Source: a virus. Taken from it: DNA of 30,456 bases. Position 1 is the stretch's first letter; every line of letters starts with the position of its first letter. The stretch spans positions 1-30,456 of IMG/VR virus record IMGVR_UViG_3300006733_000034; one strand, 5' to 3'. The notes below the pieces were generated by a model. It was not told the DNA's origin. It worked only from the letters and a program-made list of their open reading frames with translations, and made no database searches. A program made the position numbers and the translations under genes. Shown one piece after another: positions 1-7,600 of the stretch.

Positions 1-32
1 AACTTGACTGTTACGTCAAGATTTACTCTCAC
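1..32 (-). CDS. Possible start of a protein cut by the window edge
   Basis: A GTG codon at 32-30 opens a frame that stays open to base 1, giving fMet-RVNLDVTVK. A good ribosome binding sequence (GAGGGT) lies 7 bases upstream, one of the few convincing ones here. The frame is also open upstream of the GTG as far as a TGA near base 90, but has no ATG there. Only ten codons are visible, so no function can be given. It would be the next gene after the lysis cassette. Confidence 0.35.
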   Translation of the reverse strand, partial: MRVNLDVTVK

Positions 33-115
33 AGTGTTACCCTCGAAGAGTAAGTAGGAAGCCAGGACCCAAAAAGGTTCGGGTCAAATCTTACCGACGA
101 GGTAGGCCTTCAGCC

Positions 116-250
116 TTAATCTGCTTCATCATTTCCTTCCTCTTCTCCATCACCTTCTTCGATGTCTTCTGCTACTTCTTCCTCAGCAACAGCAGCTTCT
201 TCTTCGTTGAGAAGAGGCAAGACTTGAGGGTCTTTTGTTTCGTAGTACAT
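116..250 (-). CDS. Small acidic protein, possibly expressed by -1 frameshift
   Basis: From an ATG at 250-248 this frame encodes 44 residues, MYYETKDPQVLPLLNEEEAA followed by a Glu/Asp-rich tail ending GNDEAD, stop TAA. The ATG has only a weak purine stretch before it, and the frame is open further upstream with protein-like codons (…KNPYTKI-M). An ATG at 300-298, close behind GGAGGGA, opens a different frame (MTLATSKGRLK). That frame meets T-TTA-AAA in the correct phase; slipping back one base there joins it to the acidic frame and would give a 61-residue product. Function unknown. A lost A in the A5 run (assembly error) would give the same picture. The highly acidic tail is seen directly; the frameshift is inference. 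Confidence 0.4.
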   Translation of the reverse strand: MYYETKDPQVLPLLNEEEAAVAEEEVAEDIEEGDGEEEGNDEAD

Positions 251-267
251 AATCTTTGTATATGGGT

Positions 268-274
268 TTTTAAA
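268..274 (-). promoter_or_regulatory. Candidate -1 slippery heptamer T TTA AAA
   Basis: On the minus strand the frame starting at 300 reads GGT CGT TTA AAA ACC, so T TTA AAA lies exactly in the X XXY YYZ phase needed for tandem slippage. After a -1 shift the next codon is AAC and translation continues in the open acidic frame to 116. An AAAGG lies a few bases upstream. No strong downstream pseudoknot was recognised by eye. Confidence 0.3.
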
Positions 275-296
275 CGACCTTTGCTGGTGGCTAGTG

Positions 297-356
297 TCAT
301 TCCCTCCAATAAGTTATAAATCTGTGTATGTGATTATATAGATGTTTACTAGCCAT
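297..356 (-). CDS. Possible 19-residue peptide, weak
   Basis: ATG at 356-354 encodes MASKHLYNHIHRFITYWRE and stops at a TGA that overlaps the ATG at 300-298 by four bases (ATGA), a typical translational-coupling arrangement. GGAAG lies upstream but only one base from the ATG, which is poor spacing. The overlap is the only real argument that this is used; it may be chance. Confidence 0.2.
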   Translation of the reverse strand: MASKHLYNHIHRFITYWRE

Positions 357-371
357 ACTTCCAGTATACCA

Positions 372-398
372 AGTCCTCTATCTTAGCAATAGAGGACT
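372..398. repeat. Perfect 10-bp inverted repeat (stem-loop)
   Basis: AGTCCTCTAT at 372-381 and ATAGAGGACT at 389-398 are perfect reverse complements separated by seven bases. It lies just after the holin-like gene in the transcript. No T-run follows on either strand, so it is not a standard intrinsic terminator; it may be an mRNA-stabilising hairpin or a protein-binding site. It also falls inside the open frame that continues past the UAG of the holin-like gene. Confidence 0.6.
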
Positions 399-423
399 GT
401 ATAATTTGTTCGATAAGTTTAGC

Positions 424-654
424 CTAGTTGTTGTCTATTAATCTCTTAAGAATTAAGTTGTGAAGACCTGCTCCATAGAGCAACGCTTGTGCAACAGTTT
501 CCCAAAATGGAAATGCGAGGAAGTATACATAAGCCCAACCTCCAATAAGAGACACAATCAATAGTGCAATCATCGTGCCAAATCCTTCGGTTTGACCATA
601 CTTCTTAACTCCTTCTACAACGATTGCCACTACTACACCTAATAAATATTCCAT
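424..654 (-). CDS. Holin-like small membrane protein
   Basis: This 76-residue protein is almost entirely hydrophobic, with candidate membrane segments around residues 3-16, 24-44 and 48-66 and a short polar end (LKRLIDNN). Size, topology and position as the last gene of a block containing two peptidoglycan hydrolases suggest a holin that lets the endolysins reach the wall. No holin family signature was recognised. The gene ends in TAG, and the same frame remains open for 23-24 further codons before TAG-TAA at about 350. That extension is amphipathic (…AKLIEQIIQSSIAKIEDLVYW…), so amber read-through or an ancestral longer protein is possible. The start has no clear Shine-Dalgarno sequence. Membrane nature is well supported; the holin role is inference from context. 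Confidence 0.6.
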   Translation of the reverse strand: MEYLLGVVVAIVVEGVKKYGQTEGFGTMIALLIVSLIGGWAYVYFLAFPFWETVAQALLYGAGLHNLILKRLIDNN

Positions 655-663
655 GATAATTGT

Positions 664-1146
664 TTAGTTGTTTGCGACCTTTATTCCCGAACTTCCTTCT
701 TTGGGATTTCTTGGAAGATTCAAGGACATAAAACTAGTATACCAGTGTTTCCAGCCGTTAGGCTCTAATAACACTAACTTAGTGAGTTCTTCTTGGAACT
801 CACAATCATTAATCCAATTCATATATTCAGCTTCTTCAGCATCTGGTAATAAGTCATGTTGTTTAATTTTTTCTATAAAAGTAGGTGGTTGATATTGATA
901 GCAACCTATACTAGGATAACCAGTTTTCTTAGCGTCCTCGTGGTTTATTGCATAGGCATCTCCACCACTCTCTTGTTTCTTTAACTTTGGTAATACGTCG
1001 CTTAACCACCTTTCTTCCAGAGTTGGTGGAGGAATGTATTGAACATCTTTATTTTCCATCTTATCTGACATGACATAACCGATAGTGAATGCGGTTAGCA
1101 CTATAATGATTAGCCAGAAAAGACCTCTATTTTTGTTATTACTCAA
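664..1146 (-). CDS. Membrane-anchored lytic transglycosylase-like protein
   Basis: This 160-residue protein starts at TTG (1146-1144), which overlaps the TGA of the upstream M23 gene (TTGA), supporting coupling and this unusual start. Residues about 9-26 form one N-terminal hydrophobic segment after a basic start (MSNNKNRG), fitting a signal anchor or SAR-type signal. Residues 56-95 contain QESGGDAYAIN and later PSIGCYQYQ, matching the ESGG…N…G-x-x-Q pattern of lysozyme-like/SLT transglycosylase folds; E59 would be the catalytic acid. Such enzymes cleave the MurNAc-GlcNAc bond of peptidoglycan. It lies between an M23 peptidase and a holin-like gene, so a role in lysis is likely. A virion-associated wall hydrolase is the alternative. 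The family call rests on this short motif. Confidence 0.6.
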   Translation of the reverse strand: MSNNKNRGLFWLIIIVLTAFTIGYVMSDKMENKDVQYIPPPTLEERWLSDVLPKLKKQESGGDAYAINHEDAKKTGYPSIGCYQYQPPTFIEKIKQHDLLPDAEEAEYMNWINDCEFQEELTKLVLLEPNGWKHWYTSFMSLNLPRNPKEGSSGIKVANN

Positions 1147-1790
1147 AACTTACTCAACAAAGAGGTGAGATAGCTTTTTATATTTGCGAGAACTATCATT
1201 AGCCCCTCTACATTTTTGCCCTCAGTGATAAATGGCAAAGGATCAAGTGAACCCTTCATAGGATTATTATACCTTTTTTTTCCATCTTTGAACTCATACA
1301 TCCCAAAATGGAGATGGATTCCCTTACCAGCAGGAGCATTTCCCCAATACGGAGTACCTCCTGATATCACAAAGCCCGTGTTACCCTCTAAACCGATGAT
1401 GTAGCCCTTTTCTACCCGTTGTCCTATATTGACCTTAATTTCGCTTAAATGTCCGTACACAGAGGAAACTACAATGATTTCTCCATTGTCGTCTAACTCA
1501 TCACTTGCTATCCAAATGACTAGACCGCCGAGTGAGTGGCGGTCTGTTTTAATAGCATAGACATATCCATCGTGCATTGATAACACATCGTCTCCTTCAA
1601 AGGTAGCTACGTCTATCCCTGGGTGTCCAGCTACATGATAATTTAATTGATCGTTCTCCTTAAAAAACTTTGAATAGAGTCTGGGATTCTCTGCCCAGTA
1701 TTGTCTGACATTACCGAAGGGATATTTTTTCCACTTAACATCTTTAAGAGGAGACCCTATATTATCTAAAAACTCTTTGCGTGTTTTCAT
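1143..1790 (-). CDS. M23-family metallopeptidase, probable endolysin
   Basis: This 215-residue protein carries the lysostaphin/M23 zinc signature: GHPGID with H56 and D60, YGHLS with H114, and HLHFG with H159 and H161. The core spans about residues 50-170 with the usual glycine-rich strands (…VEKGYIIGLEGNTG…). M23 enzymes are zinc endopeptidases that cut peptide cross-bridges or stems in peptidoglycan. No signal peptide is visible, so export would depend on the neighbouring holin. The gene overlaps the XhlA-like gene upstream and the transglycosylase downstream by four bases each. The C-terminus (about 195-215) is a hydrophobic/amphipathic stretch (MIVLANIKSYLTSLLSKF) that could contact the membrane. 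The family is clear; the role in release rather than entry is inferred from position. Confidence 0.85.
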   Translation of the reverse strand: MKTRKEFLDNIGSPLKDVKWKKYPFGNVRQYWAENPRLYSKFFKENDQLNYHVAGHPGIDVATFEGDDVLSMHDGYVYAIKTDRHSLGGLVIWIASDELDDNGEIIVVSSVYGHLSEIKVNIGQRVEKGYIIGLEGNTGFVISGGTPYWGNAPAGKGIHLHFGMYEFKDGKKRYNNPMKGSLDPLPFITEGKNVEGLMIVLANIKSYLTSLLSKF

Positions 1791-2020
1791 CTAAGGATTA
1801 AACCAAATAAAGCAACCAGAATAGCACCTGTCGATGTACTCATTATTAACCAAAAGAATTTCTTTAACCACGTTACATCCGTACCTATTTTTGTTACGTC
1901 TTCTCTGATACACGATACATCCTTTTTAATACCGCTGATGTGATTGGTCGTTTGGATTTCTATATTTTCCAGTCTTCTTTCAATCTGCTTTAGGTTGTCA
2001 TTATTGCTTTTCATACCCAT
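1787..2020 (-). CDS. XhlA-like coiled-coil membrane protein
   Basis: This 77-residue protein has an N-terminal heptad-like region (LKQIERRLENIE…ISGIKKDVSCIREDVTKI) followed by TDVTWLKKFFWLI and one C-terminal membrane helix at about residues 55-76. This order matches the haemolysin XhlA family, found in phage and prophage lysis operons, where the protein works with a holin and an amidase. Its place directly before the M23 endolysin fits. It starts inside the stop codon of the preceding ejection-type gene (TAATG) and its TGA overlaps the ATG of the M23 gene. A second in-frame ATG is at codon 3. It could instead be a holin itself, leaving the 76-residue protein at 424-654 as a partner. Confidence 0.6.
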   Translation of the reverse strand: MGMKSNNDNLKQIERRLENIEIQTTNHISGIKKDVSCIREDVTKIGTDVTWLKKFFWLIMSTSTGAILVALFGLILR

Positions 2021-3459
2021 TAAAATCTTCTTCTCTCAAAACTTCCTCTAACAGTTGGTCTTCTTCTTTCTCGTTCTGGTTCAGTTATTCGAGCTGTAGG
2101 AGTTAAAGAGCGAAGGAAAGCTCTACTCTGAGGACTTAATGGTCTCTTTTTTCTTTTCGCAAGTTTATTAAGGGCGATGGCTAATCTCGATTTTATACCT
2201 GGGCTATCGATTACCCGTTTAACTAATCCTAGAGCCAATCCTCCAATCCCTCCTGTTGCCACCGCTCCTGCTCCTGCTGCACCTATTTCACCTAATCCAA
2301 CAACATCTCTATTCTTCATTCTTCTAACAGCCGTTATCAATGCTTTGTCCAGACCGATAAGTTGTCTTTCTCTTGCGTTTAATTCTTTAACTTCTGGAAT
2401 TACTTTTTCTATTTCTTCTTTTACCCCCCTAACCAATCCTTTTTTTCCTTCAATTTGAGCACTTTTCAGTTCACCGTAAGATTTTCTAAGACGTTTGTAC
2501 GAAGATATTTTAATTTCTTGAGCTCGCTTAGGAGTTAATCTTGTACCATGAGCTCCTCTAAAATCCTTTTCTAACGCTTTTAATAGGGCTAAGGATTCCC
2601 CAGGTGAAACATCTGACATCAACTGAGTTCTCACATCTTCTAAACTTTTAACAATATCCTTAGTTTTTATTACTGCTCCTGTTTTAGTGGATTTCGCAAT
2701 TCTTGCCGTAATCTCATCATTTAGTTTATCAATAACATTTCTTGCTTTCTCTAAACCATCAGCACCTACTATAATCTCTTCTTTTATACTAGTCTTAACT
2801 ACATCAGGAAATTTTTTTTCAACAGCTACAGTAGGCTTCAAAGCGGATTGATAAAATTTAATTGCACGTTCTTCTAAAGGAACTGCTAATGATGGTATTC
2901 TTTCTCCTACTTTTCTTCCTGTTACCCCAACTCCTCGTCCTAGTAATCTAAGAGGGTCGGTTACCCTACCTACTTTTCCTACACGTCCAGCTAATTGGGT
3001 TAATTTAGGTATCCTAGCTCCCGCAGCTGCCCCACCAGTAGCCAGTGCTGAAAAATCAGCCAATACTCCCACAGGATCTTCGGCGATGGCTTCTTTAAAT
3101 CCTTCGTAACTTCCATACCTATCTGTATAAAAATCTGCTACTACATCAAAGGTTTCTTCTTGTTTTTGTCTTCCTGGAATTAATTTTTGAACTGCACCAG
3201 CACCAAGAGCCGCTACACTTTCAAGGGTTTTTATGGGACTAGTAAGAGCTGAAAATATATCTCCTACAAATCTTGCACCGCTTTTAGGTATTTGAGTAAC
3301 ACCAGTTCCTAATGCTTGGAGAAGGTTCATTTGAGGTTTAGGTTGAGCTACTTGTGCTGGTAACGCTTCAAACATCTCAGCACTAATAGTCTCACCAACG
3401 CCTGGTAATTTAACAAATTCTTCCGCACTAATTGTTTCTCCTATTTTTGGTAATGCCAT
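2020..3459 (-). CDS. Putative ejection/internal virion protein, Lys/Arg-rich
   Basis: This 479-residue protein begins with a tandem duplication, KIGETISAEEF then GVGETISAEMF (residues 5-30). Gly/Ala-rich amphipathic stretches follow (…VAALGAGAVQKLIPG…, …GVLADFSALATGGAAAGA…), then a long helical Lys/Glu-rich middle (about 200-370), another Gly/Ala segment near 390-415 (GAAGAGAVATGGIGGLALGL) and a very basic tail (RERRRPTVRGSFERRRF). Proteins of this build, with membrane-active Gly/Ala helices among charged helices, are common in short-tailed phages between tail genes and lysis genes, where they are ejected with the DNA. No enzymatic motif was seen. TAAAAT lies exactly six bases before the ATG, and no Shine-Dalgarno sequence is present. 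The role is inferred from composition and position. Confidence 0.5.
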   Translation of the reverse strand: MALPKIGETISAEEFVKLPGVGETISAEMFEALPAQVAQPKPQMNLLQALGTGVTQIPKSGARFVGDIFSALTSPIKTLESVAALGAGAVQKLIPGRQKQEETFDVVADFYTDRYGSYEGFKEAIAEDPVGVLADFSALATGGAAAGARIPKLTQLAGRVGKVGRVTDPLRLLGRGVGVTGRKVGERIPSLAVPLEERAIKFYQSALKPTVAVEKKFPDVVKTSIKEEIIVGADGLEKARNVIDKLNDEITARIAKSTKTGAVIKTKDIVKSLEDVRTQLMSDVSPGESLALLKALEKDFRGAHGTRLTPKRAQEIKISSYKRLRKSYGELKSAQIEGKKGLVRGVKEEIEKVIPEVKELNARERQLIGLDKALITAVRRMKNRDVVGLGEIGAAGAGAVATGGIGGLALGLVKRVIDSPGIKSRLAIALNKLAKRKKRPLSPQSRAFLRSLTPTARITEPERERRRPTVRGSFERRRF

Positions 3460-3463
3460 ACTT

Positions 3464-4900
3464 TTATTTTACTCGGGTATAAGACCCATCTTCATTTCTT
3501 CTGAAAGAGCCTCCTCCTCTTTCTATTTCAATACTTTCTTCGCCTATAATCTCTATCCCTTTGGTTACATCTGGGGCTACTGTCAAAGGATCTAATCCAA
3601 ACGACTGGGCAGTTGTGGAAAATTCCTTTCTTAAAGTATTTTGGAAGTTTCTTTGTGACTTATATAATTTTCCTGCTCTATCTACGAAATCATCACGTTG
3701 ATTTTGAGACAATCTTGTTCCTTCAATAATGTTATTATATTGAGCCCGTATTCTATCTGGTACACTTCCTGAATTTTGTGCAGTAGCAAATTCTCCTTCA
3801 CGAACTGTTGAACCAGGGTCAAGTACTTTCATGTAGTTAAAGATAAGTGCCAGGTCTCCTGCTGCTGATGGGTCCGCAGCTGAGGCCTTTATTCTGCCAT
3901 AAGCATCTCTTACCTTTATGAACTCCTTAGACTGGCTATTAAAATCTTTCCTCAGACTCATAGTATTACCTATAATCTGCTGTCTGGTTAGAGGATCGAG
4001 ATTAGGGTCTGCTTCAAAGATAACTTTAGGAGGTTGTCCTGGGATTAGTTCTAATAGCTGGTTTCCCACTGTTCTCAATGTTGGTTCGGGTGTAGTAGGA
4101 AATGCCCTCTTAAATATTTCTGTCTGGATTGCAGCAGGTAATTCAGCGGGTCGTCCTAATTGAGCCATAGCTTGTCTAATCTCCGCTTCTGCTCCAAGTG
4201 CGGTTATTCCAGCTTGAGCTCGTTGTGCTTGAGCTGCTCTTCTCTGACCGAGAGCAGAGCGTTGAAATAACAATTCAGTGAGTTCTGTTTGAACTGGAGC
4301 TCTCCGAGCTCTAGCTTCTAACTCAGCACCTCTTAATGTTTCAGCCCTACCTACTAATGCTTCTGGTCTAGTTCTTGCAATTTGTCGTTGCATTTCTCCA
4401 ATCTGAGTATCTAATTGAGTGATGGCTTCGGAAGGAGCTTGGGCTTGAATTAATTGTTGTCTGAAGGGGATTAGTTGTTCTAAAATCTGACGAGTTTGTG
4501 CTTCTTCCTCTATCATTTCTGGAGTTCTCTGTTGACCCATCAACTCTCTAAACTGTGTTATTTGTTCTTCGCTAATTCCACCAAGACCAGCATCAGGAGA
4601 TACTTGAGTTACGCCTCCTGGGACTAGGGGAGTAGTAGGAGCACCAACTTGACCTCCCGCAGTAGGAGTTGTTCCTACTCCTGTTGGAGGAAGCGGTTGA
4701 GTTTCTGCAATAGAAGCAGGTGCTGGTGTTCGTTCAGTTACATCTACTGTTTCACTTATATCTACCTGTTCGCCTCCAGCAGGAAGTTGAGCGAGTTTTG
4801 CTTTTAGTGCTTCTGCTTGTACTTGTGAAGTCCGTGCTCTACGGCGTTGTCCACCAAAGAGGAGGGGGAGTGATTTTAATTGTTCTAAAAATGATGGCAT
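3464..4900 (-). CDS. Putative internal virion/ejection-type protein, Gln/Ala-rich coiled coil
   Basis: The chosen start is the ATG at 4900-4898 (MPSFLEQLKS), giving 478 residues. The frame is open 20 codons further up, but that part (MSRCSRNNFS…) lies inside the preceding gene and is not protein-like. Residues about 45-130 are Pro/Thr/Gly-rich and probably disordered. Residues about 135-270 are Gln/Arg/Ala-rich helical coiled coil (LRGAELEARARRAP…). A folded C-terminal part contains FNYMKVLDPGSTVREGEFAT, a pattern (DP-x-S-x-VREGE-x-A) known from structural proteins of short-tailed phages. With the next gene it forms a pair of long helical proteins at the end of the tail operon. Exact function unknown. 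Confidence 0.5.
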   Translation of the reverse strand: MPSFLEQLKSLPLLFGGQRRRARTSQVQAEALKAKLAQLPAGGEQVDISETVDVTERTPAPASIAETQPLPPTGVGTTPTAGGQVGAPTTPLVPGGVTQVSPDAGLGGISEEQITQFRELMGQQRTPEMIEEEAQTRQILEQLIPFRQQLIQAQAPSEAITQLDTQIGEMQRQIARTRPEALVGRAETLRGAELEARARRAPVQTELTELLFQRSALGQRRAAQAQRAQAGITALGAEAEIRQAMAQLGRPAELPAAIQTEIFKRAFPTTPEPTLRTVGNQLLELIPGQPPKVIFEADPNLDPLTRQQIIGNTMSLRKDFNSQSKEFIKVRDAYGRIKASAADPSAAGDLALIFNYMKVLDPGSTVREGEFATAQNSGSVPDRIRAQYNNIIEGTRLSQNQRDDFVDRAGKLYKSQRNFQNTLRKEFSTTAQSFGLDPLTVAPDVTKGIEIIGEESIEIERGGGSFRRNEDGSYTRVK

Positions 4901-4905
4901 AGTTT

Positions 4906-5397
4906 TTATTGAAATAAGTCTACCCTTCTGAGAGAAGTTGTTACGACTACATCTTGACAATCTGAGCCACTCACTTGTTGTAATCGGAGGGCTAATCTAT
5001 CGTCCTTATTTAATATTCTAACATTTGTATTTACTAAAGTCCCATTAACTACTGTTTCTGCAGTATCTGTCAAGTCAAAAGCTGTGGTTAATAAGTCATC
5101 TCCACTCCCAGTTGCTTCTGTTCCTTGAAGTCTTTGTACTTGCATAGTGTAAGGATCAGCCGTCGCTTCTGCTGCGGTATGAACTTCGCTTATAGCTGTA
5201 ACTTCACATACATAAGGAGCTATAAAAAACTTGTCATAAAACTCTTGTTTTCTAGCATCCGCTCCATCTACAACAGCGGTAACTATTAAGTTAGGGGCTC
5301 TGTCAAGGTTTTGATAATCAACACGAGGAGAGTCCATCCCATTGTGATAATGTGATTCAACTAATCTTGGTTGTTGTGGTTCTATGTTTTGTGGCAT
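4906..5397 (-). CDS. Phage structural protein with HxHNGxDSP motif
   Basis: This 163-residue protein has near its start SHYHNGMDSPRVDYQNL (residues 15-31), a His/Gly/Asp pattern (H-x-H-x-G-x-D-S-P) recurrent in phage fibre and decoration-type structural proteins. A beta-rich remainder contains DRLALRLQQVSGSDCQDVVVTTSLRRV at the C-terminus, similar in style to trimerising decoration domains. No enzymatic motif is present. It sits between the propeller-like tail protein and the helical ejection-type proteins with one- to five-base gaps, so co-expression with the tail is expected. Specific function unknown. Confidence 0.5.
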   Translation of the reverse strand: MPQNIEPQQPRLVESHYHNGMDSPRVDYQNLDRAPNLIVTAVVDGADARKQEFYDKFFIAPYVCEVTAISEVHTAAEATADPYTMQVQRLQGTEATGSGDDLLTTAFDLTDTAETVVNGTLVNTNVRILNKDDRLALRLQQVSGSDCQDVVVTTSLRRVDLFQ

Positions 5398-5398
5398 G

Positions 5399-6925
5399 TT
5401 ATCTGGTAGCTTCTGAATACTCTAATGAGAAGCCTCTTAATTGAGTGGTAGTTACCGAACCTGAGGTGTTAATTTGTATTCTAATTTCTATATTACGACC
5501 TGTAACTCCGATGGGAATGTATCTGTTAGGATCGGGATTAACACCACTATTCTCCCCCTCAACAGTTGTTAATGTTGTGAAAGATGATGCTTGGTCAACT
5601 TTATAGCTAATAGTAATTGTCCTATTAGAGTTGTAGCTATCTTGGTCAAGCTCACTGTTTAATTGAATACCATGCCACATCTTTGGCTTGTCTGGTATTC
5701 CAGCGTCAATAGGATTTGAACTCCAAATCCCTGCTGTTTGTTGGTCAGTAGATTGCAATTCCCAAATCTCATCAGCACTAGAGCTGTTATTGGTAGTTCC
5801 TACGAATACTAAATTATTAGGAGCGGCGAATATCCCTCCTATTGTGGTTTCAGTAACTCCATTAGAAGGGTTGTAAGCTAAAACAGGTTCGTATGGTTGT
5901 CCTGGAGCTTTTTTACCGATAGTCCAAATGCCTCCCACACCATCTCCGTAGCTAGCTATATTACTGCTTTCCGTACTACCTATAAGTAGGTTGCCATCGT
6001 AAATAGTAGCTCCATCTCGCCCTGCATGAATGCCTGCTGGTAACTCTAAAAACTTTTGAAAACTAGCCCCGTCAAAAATATAAATATTAGTAAACTGAGT
6101 GTTATTAGAAGTCGGTGCAATACTAATAGCCCATAATCTTCCGTCAAAATAAATTAGTTGAAGTCCTGTAGATTCACCAAAAACGTTGAAAGTGCTTATT
6201 GGAAATAGCGATGAGCCGTCCCAAGAAAACACTCGTGAAAAGCTACCGTTTTGAGCGGCTATATAAATGCGTCCACTATAAATAGCCATTGATTCAATCG
6301 TCCACTCACTGTCTAAAGTGAGGGCTTTTTGTGTCCAGATAGGAGTAGAGTCTCCACTTAAAGAGGATACAAAGTTATTATTTCCAAAATACGCTTTTTC
6401 CTCAAACTCTAAAGATGGCCTTGATGAGCTAGTAGTAGATGAGAAGTTAGCGTTGTTAGTTCCATCGTTATAAGGAGCAGTAAGTCCACCAGTCGGAGCT
6501 GTAATTCTATTGACATCTCCATTGGTTACTACCCATAAAGAATCTTGAAAAGCGAGTAACCCTCCTCCATCAGTTGTATTTCTAGCTGCCACGAAGTCCA
6601 CTCCAGCTCCTGCATAACGTTTAGTCCAAGTAGTACCCACTCTTTCATAGACTCTTAAACCATCCCCTAAAGCCCAAGCATTAGAAGATACGCTATTATT
6701 CAGAGCAAACCTACGACATAAGTCAGTTATCTCATTGGGTGAGCCTGCTTCTGTTCCAACAGCCATAACTCGTAAACCTTGTAAAACTCCTGGGAGACCA
6801 TCTGTGTCCACGTTATTGTGCATACCAACAACATCAACGCCCATTACATATTTACCGAAGTTTTGTTTCCAAGCGTCTTCAGCTAGGTTCACTCCTCTAA
6901 AATTGTTGAATGTGAGTATTGCCAT
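5399..6925 (-). CDS. Tail protein with beta-propeller-like repeats
   Basis: This 508-residue protein begins MAILTFNNFRGVNLAEDAW, a start typical of tail-tube or tail-hub proteins of short-tailed phages. Its middle carries repeated blade-like segments: YSGRIYIAAQNGSF…VFSWDGSSLF, FDGRLWAISIA…IYIFDGASFQKF, YDGNLLIGST and LVFVGTTNNSSSADEIWEL. This suggests a Kelch/YncE-style propeller at about residues 90-400, followed by a beta-sandwich-like C-terminus (ITISYKVDQASSF…TQLRGFSLEYS). It may be the tubular B-like protein or a receptor-contact protein. Its start is among the better ones, with GGAGTAGGAAG ending about seven bases before the ATG. The propeller is read from repeats; the tail location is from context. 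Confidence 0.55.
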   Translation of the reverse strand: MAILTFNNFRGVNLAEDAWKQNFGKYVMGVDVVGMHNNVDTDGLPGVLQGLRVMAVGTEAGSPNEITDLCRRFALNNSVSSNAWALGDGLRVYERVGTTWTKRYAGAGVDFVAARNTTDGGGLLAFQDSLWVVTNGDVNRITAPTGGLTAPYNDGTNNANFSSTTSSSRPSLEFEEKAYFGNNNFVSSLSGDSTPIWTQKALTLDSEWTIESMAIYSGRIYIAAQNGSFSRVFSWDGSSLFPISTFNVFGESTGLQLIYFDGRLWAISIAPTSNNTQFTNIYIFDGASFQKFLELPAGIHAGRDGATIYDGNLLIGSTESSNIASYGDGVGGIWTIGKKAPGQPYEPVLAYNPSNGVTETTIGGIFAAPNNLVFVGTTNNSSSADEIWELQSTDQQTAGIWSSNPIDAGIPDKPKMWHGIQLNSELDQDSYNSNRTITISYKVDQASSFTTLTTVEGENSGVNPDPNRYIPIGVTGRNIEIRIQINTSGSVTTTQLRGFSLEYSEATR

Positions 6926-6926
6926 A

Positions 6927-7577
6927 TTATCTTCCTACTCCTAATGTCATCAGGTTTCTAACGACTGTTGTGACGGCTTCTGGAGCTGGAGCAAATGAAG
7001 CTACTACTCCCACATTTCTTCCTGAACCACTCCAAGTAGTTCCTATTGAATATGAGCCAGCGGGACTTTGGTCAGCATTAGTATCACCCATAGCAATAGA
7101 GCTTGCATTTCTCATTGTGGTATTAGAACCAGCAATGTTAACACCCTGTTCATTTCTAAAGATACCAGTTATCCAACAATTATCTTCCACAGTTGTCGTG
7201 CTAATGGTTAAAGAGCTTCCCGAACTAGAACCCCCTGTATTATCAGAATCAGGAACTCCACTTTGCTTAGCTCCTGTATAACTAACTGCCACTCCTAATA
7301 AAGCATTCGTTGAAGTTGACCTCGTAACAACAACATTATTAGCCCCCGTTGAAGGAGCTATCAAATACCATAAACTAACCGAATTATTGGTTTGGGAACT
7401 GCTGTCTATTTGCGTCAAAGCCACTCCATCATATGTTACGCCAGTAACTGTGCTACTAGATTCTTGGTTAAACGCACCAACAAATAAAATGCGGTTTGTG
7501 CCTGAACACGTATGAGAGAAGGTCTGAGAAGTTCCTCCATTTCCTCCTGAAGATACTGCGTCAAATGCGATTGCCAT
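6927..7577 (-). CDS. Ser/Thr/Gly-rich beta-sandwich structural protein
   Basis: This 216-residue protein is rich in Ser, Thr, Gly and Asn, with alternating beta patterns: TFSHTCSGTNRILFVGAF, VTGVTYDGVALTQID, VSLWYLIAPSTGANNVVVT and ALLGVAVSYTGA. The phrase VTYDGVALT…LWYL…P-x-TG-x-NNVVVT is a recognisable beta-sandwich module common in environmental phage and cell-surface proteins. It lies between the Ser-Ala repeat protein and the propeller-like protein, suggesting a fibre, appendage or decoration role. The C-terminus ends RNLMTLGVGR. No catalytic motif is seen. Its high Ser/Thr content makes it a second possible target for the glycosyltransferases encoded upstream; this is speculation. Confidence 0.5.
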   Translation of the reverse strand: MAIAFDAVSSGGNGGTSQTFSHTCSGTNRILFVGAFNQESSSTVTGVTYDGVALTQIDSSSQTNNSVSLWYLIAPSTGANNVVVTRSTSTNALLGVAVSYTGAKQSGVPDSDNTGGSSSGSSLTISTTTVEDNCWITGIFRNEQGVNIAGSNTTMRNASSIAMGDTNADQSPAGSYSIGTTWSGSGRNVGVVASFAPAPEAVTTVVRNLMTLGVGR

Positions 7578-7600
7578 TTTTAGTTAAGAGTTATTTATTT

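Noticed and set aside
4901-4960. Upstream extension of the Gln/Ala-rich protein (MSRCSRNNFS…)
   Set aside because: It lies within the end of the preceding structural gene; the ATG at 4900 sits neatly after that gene's stop.
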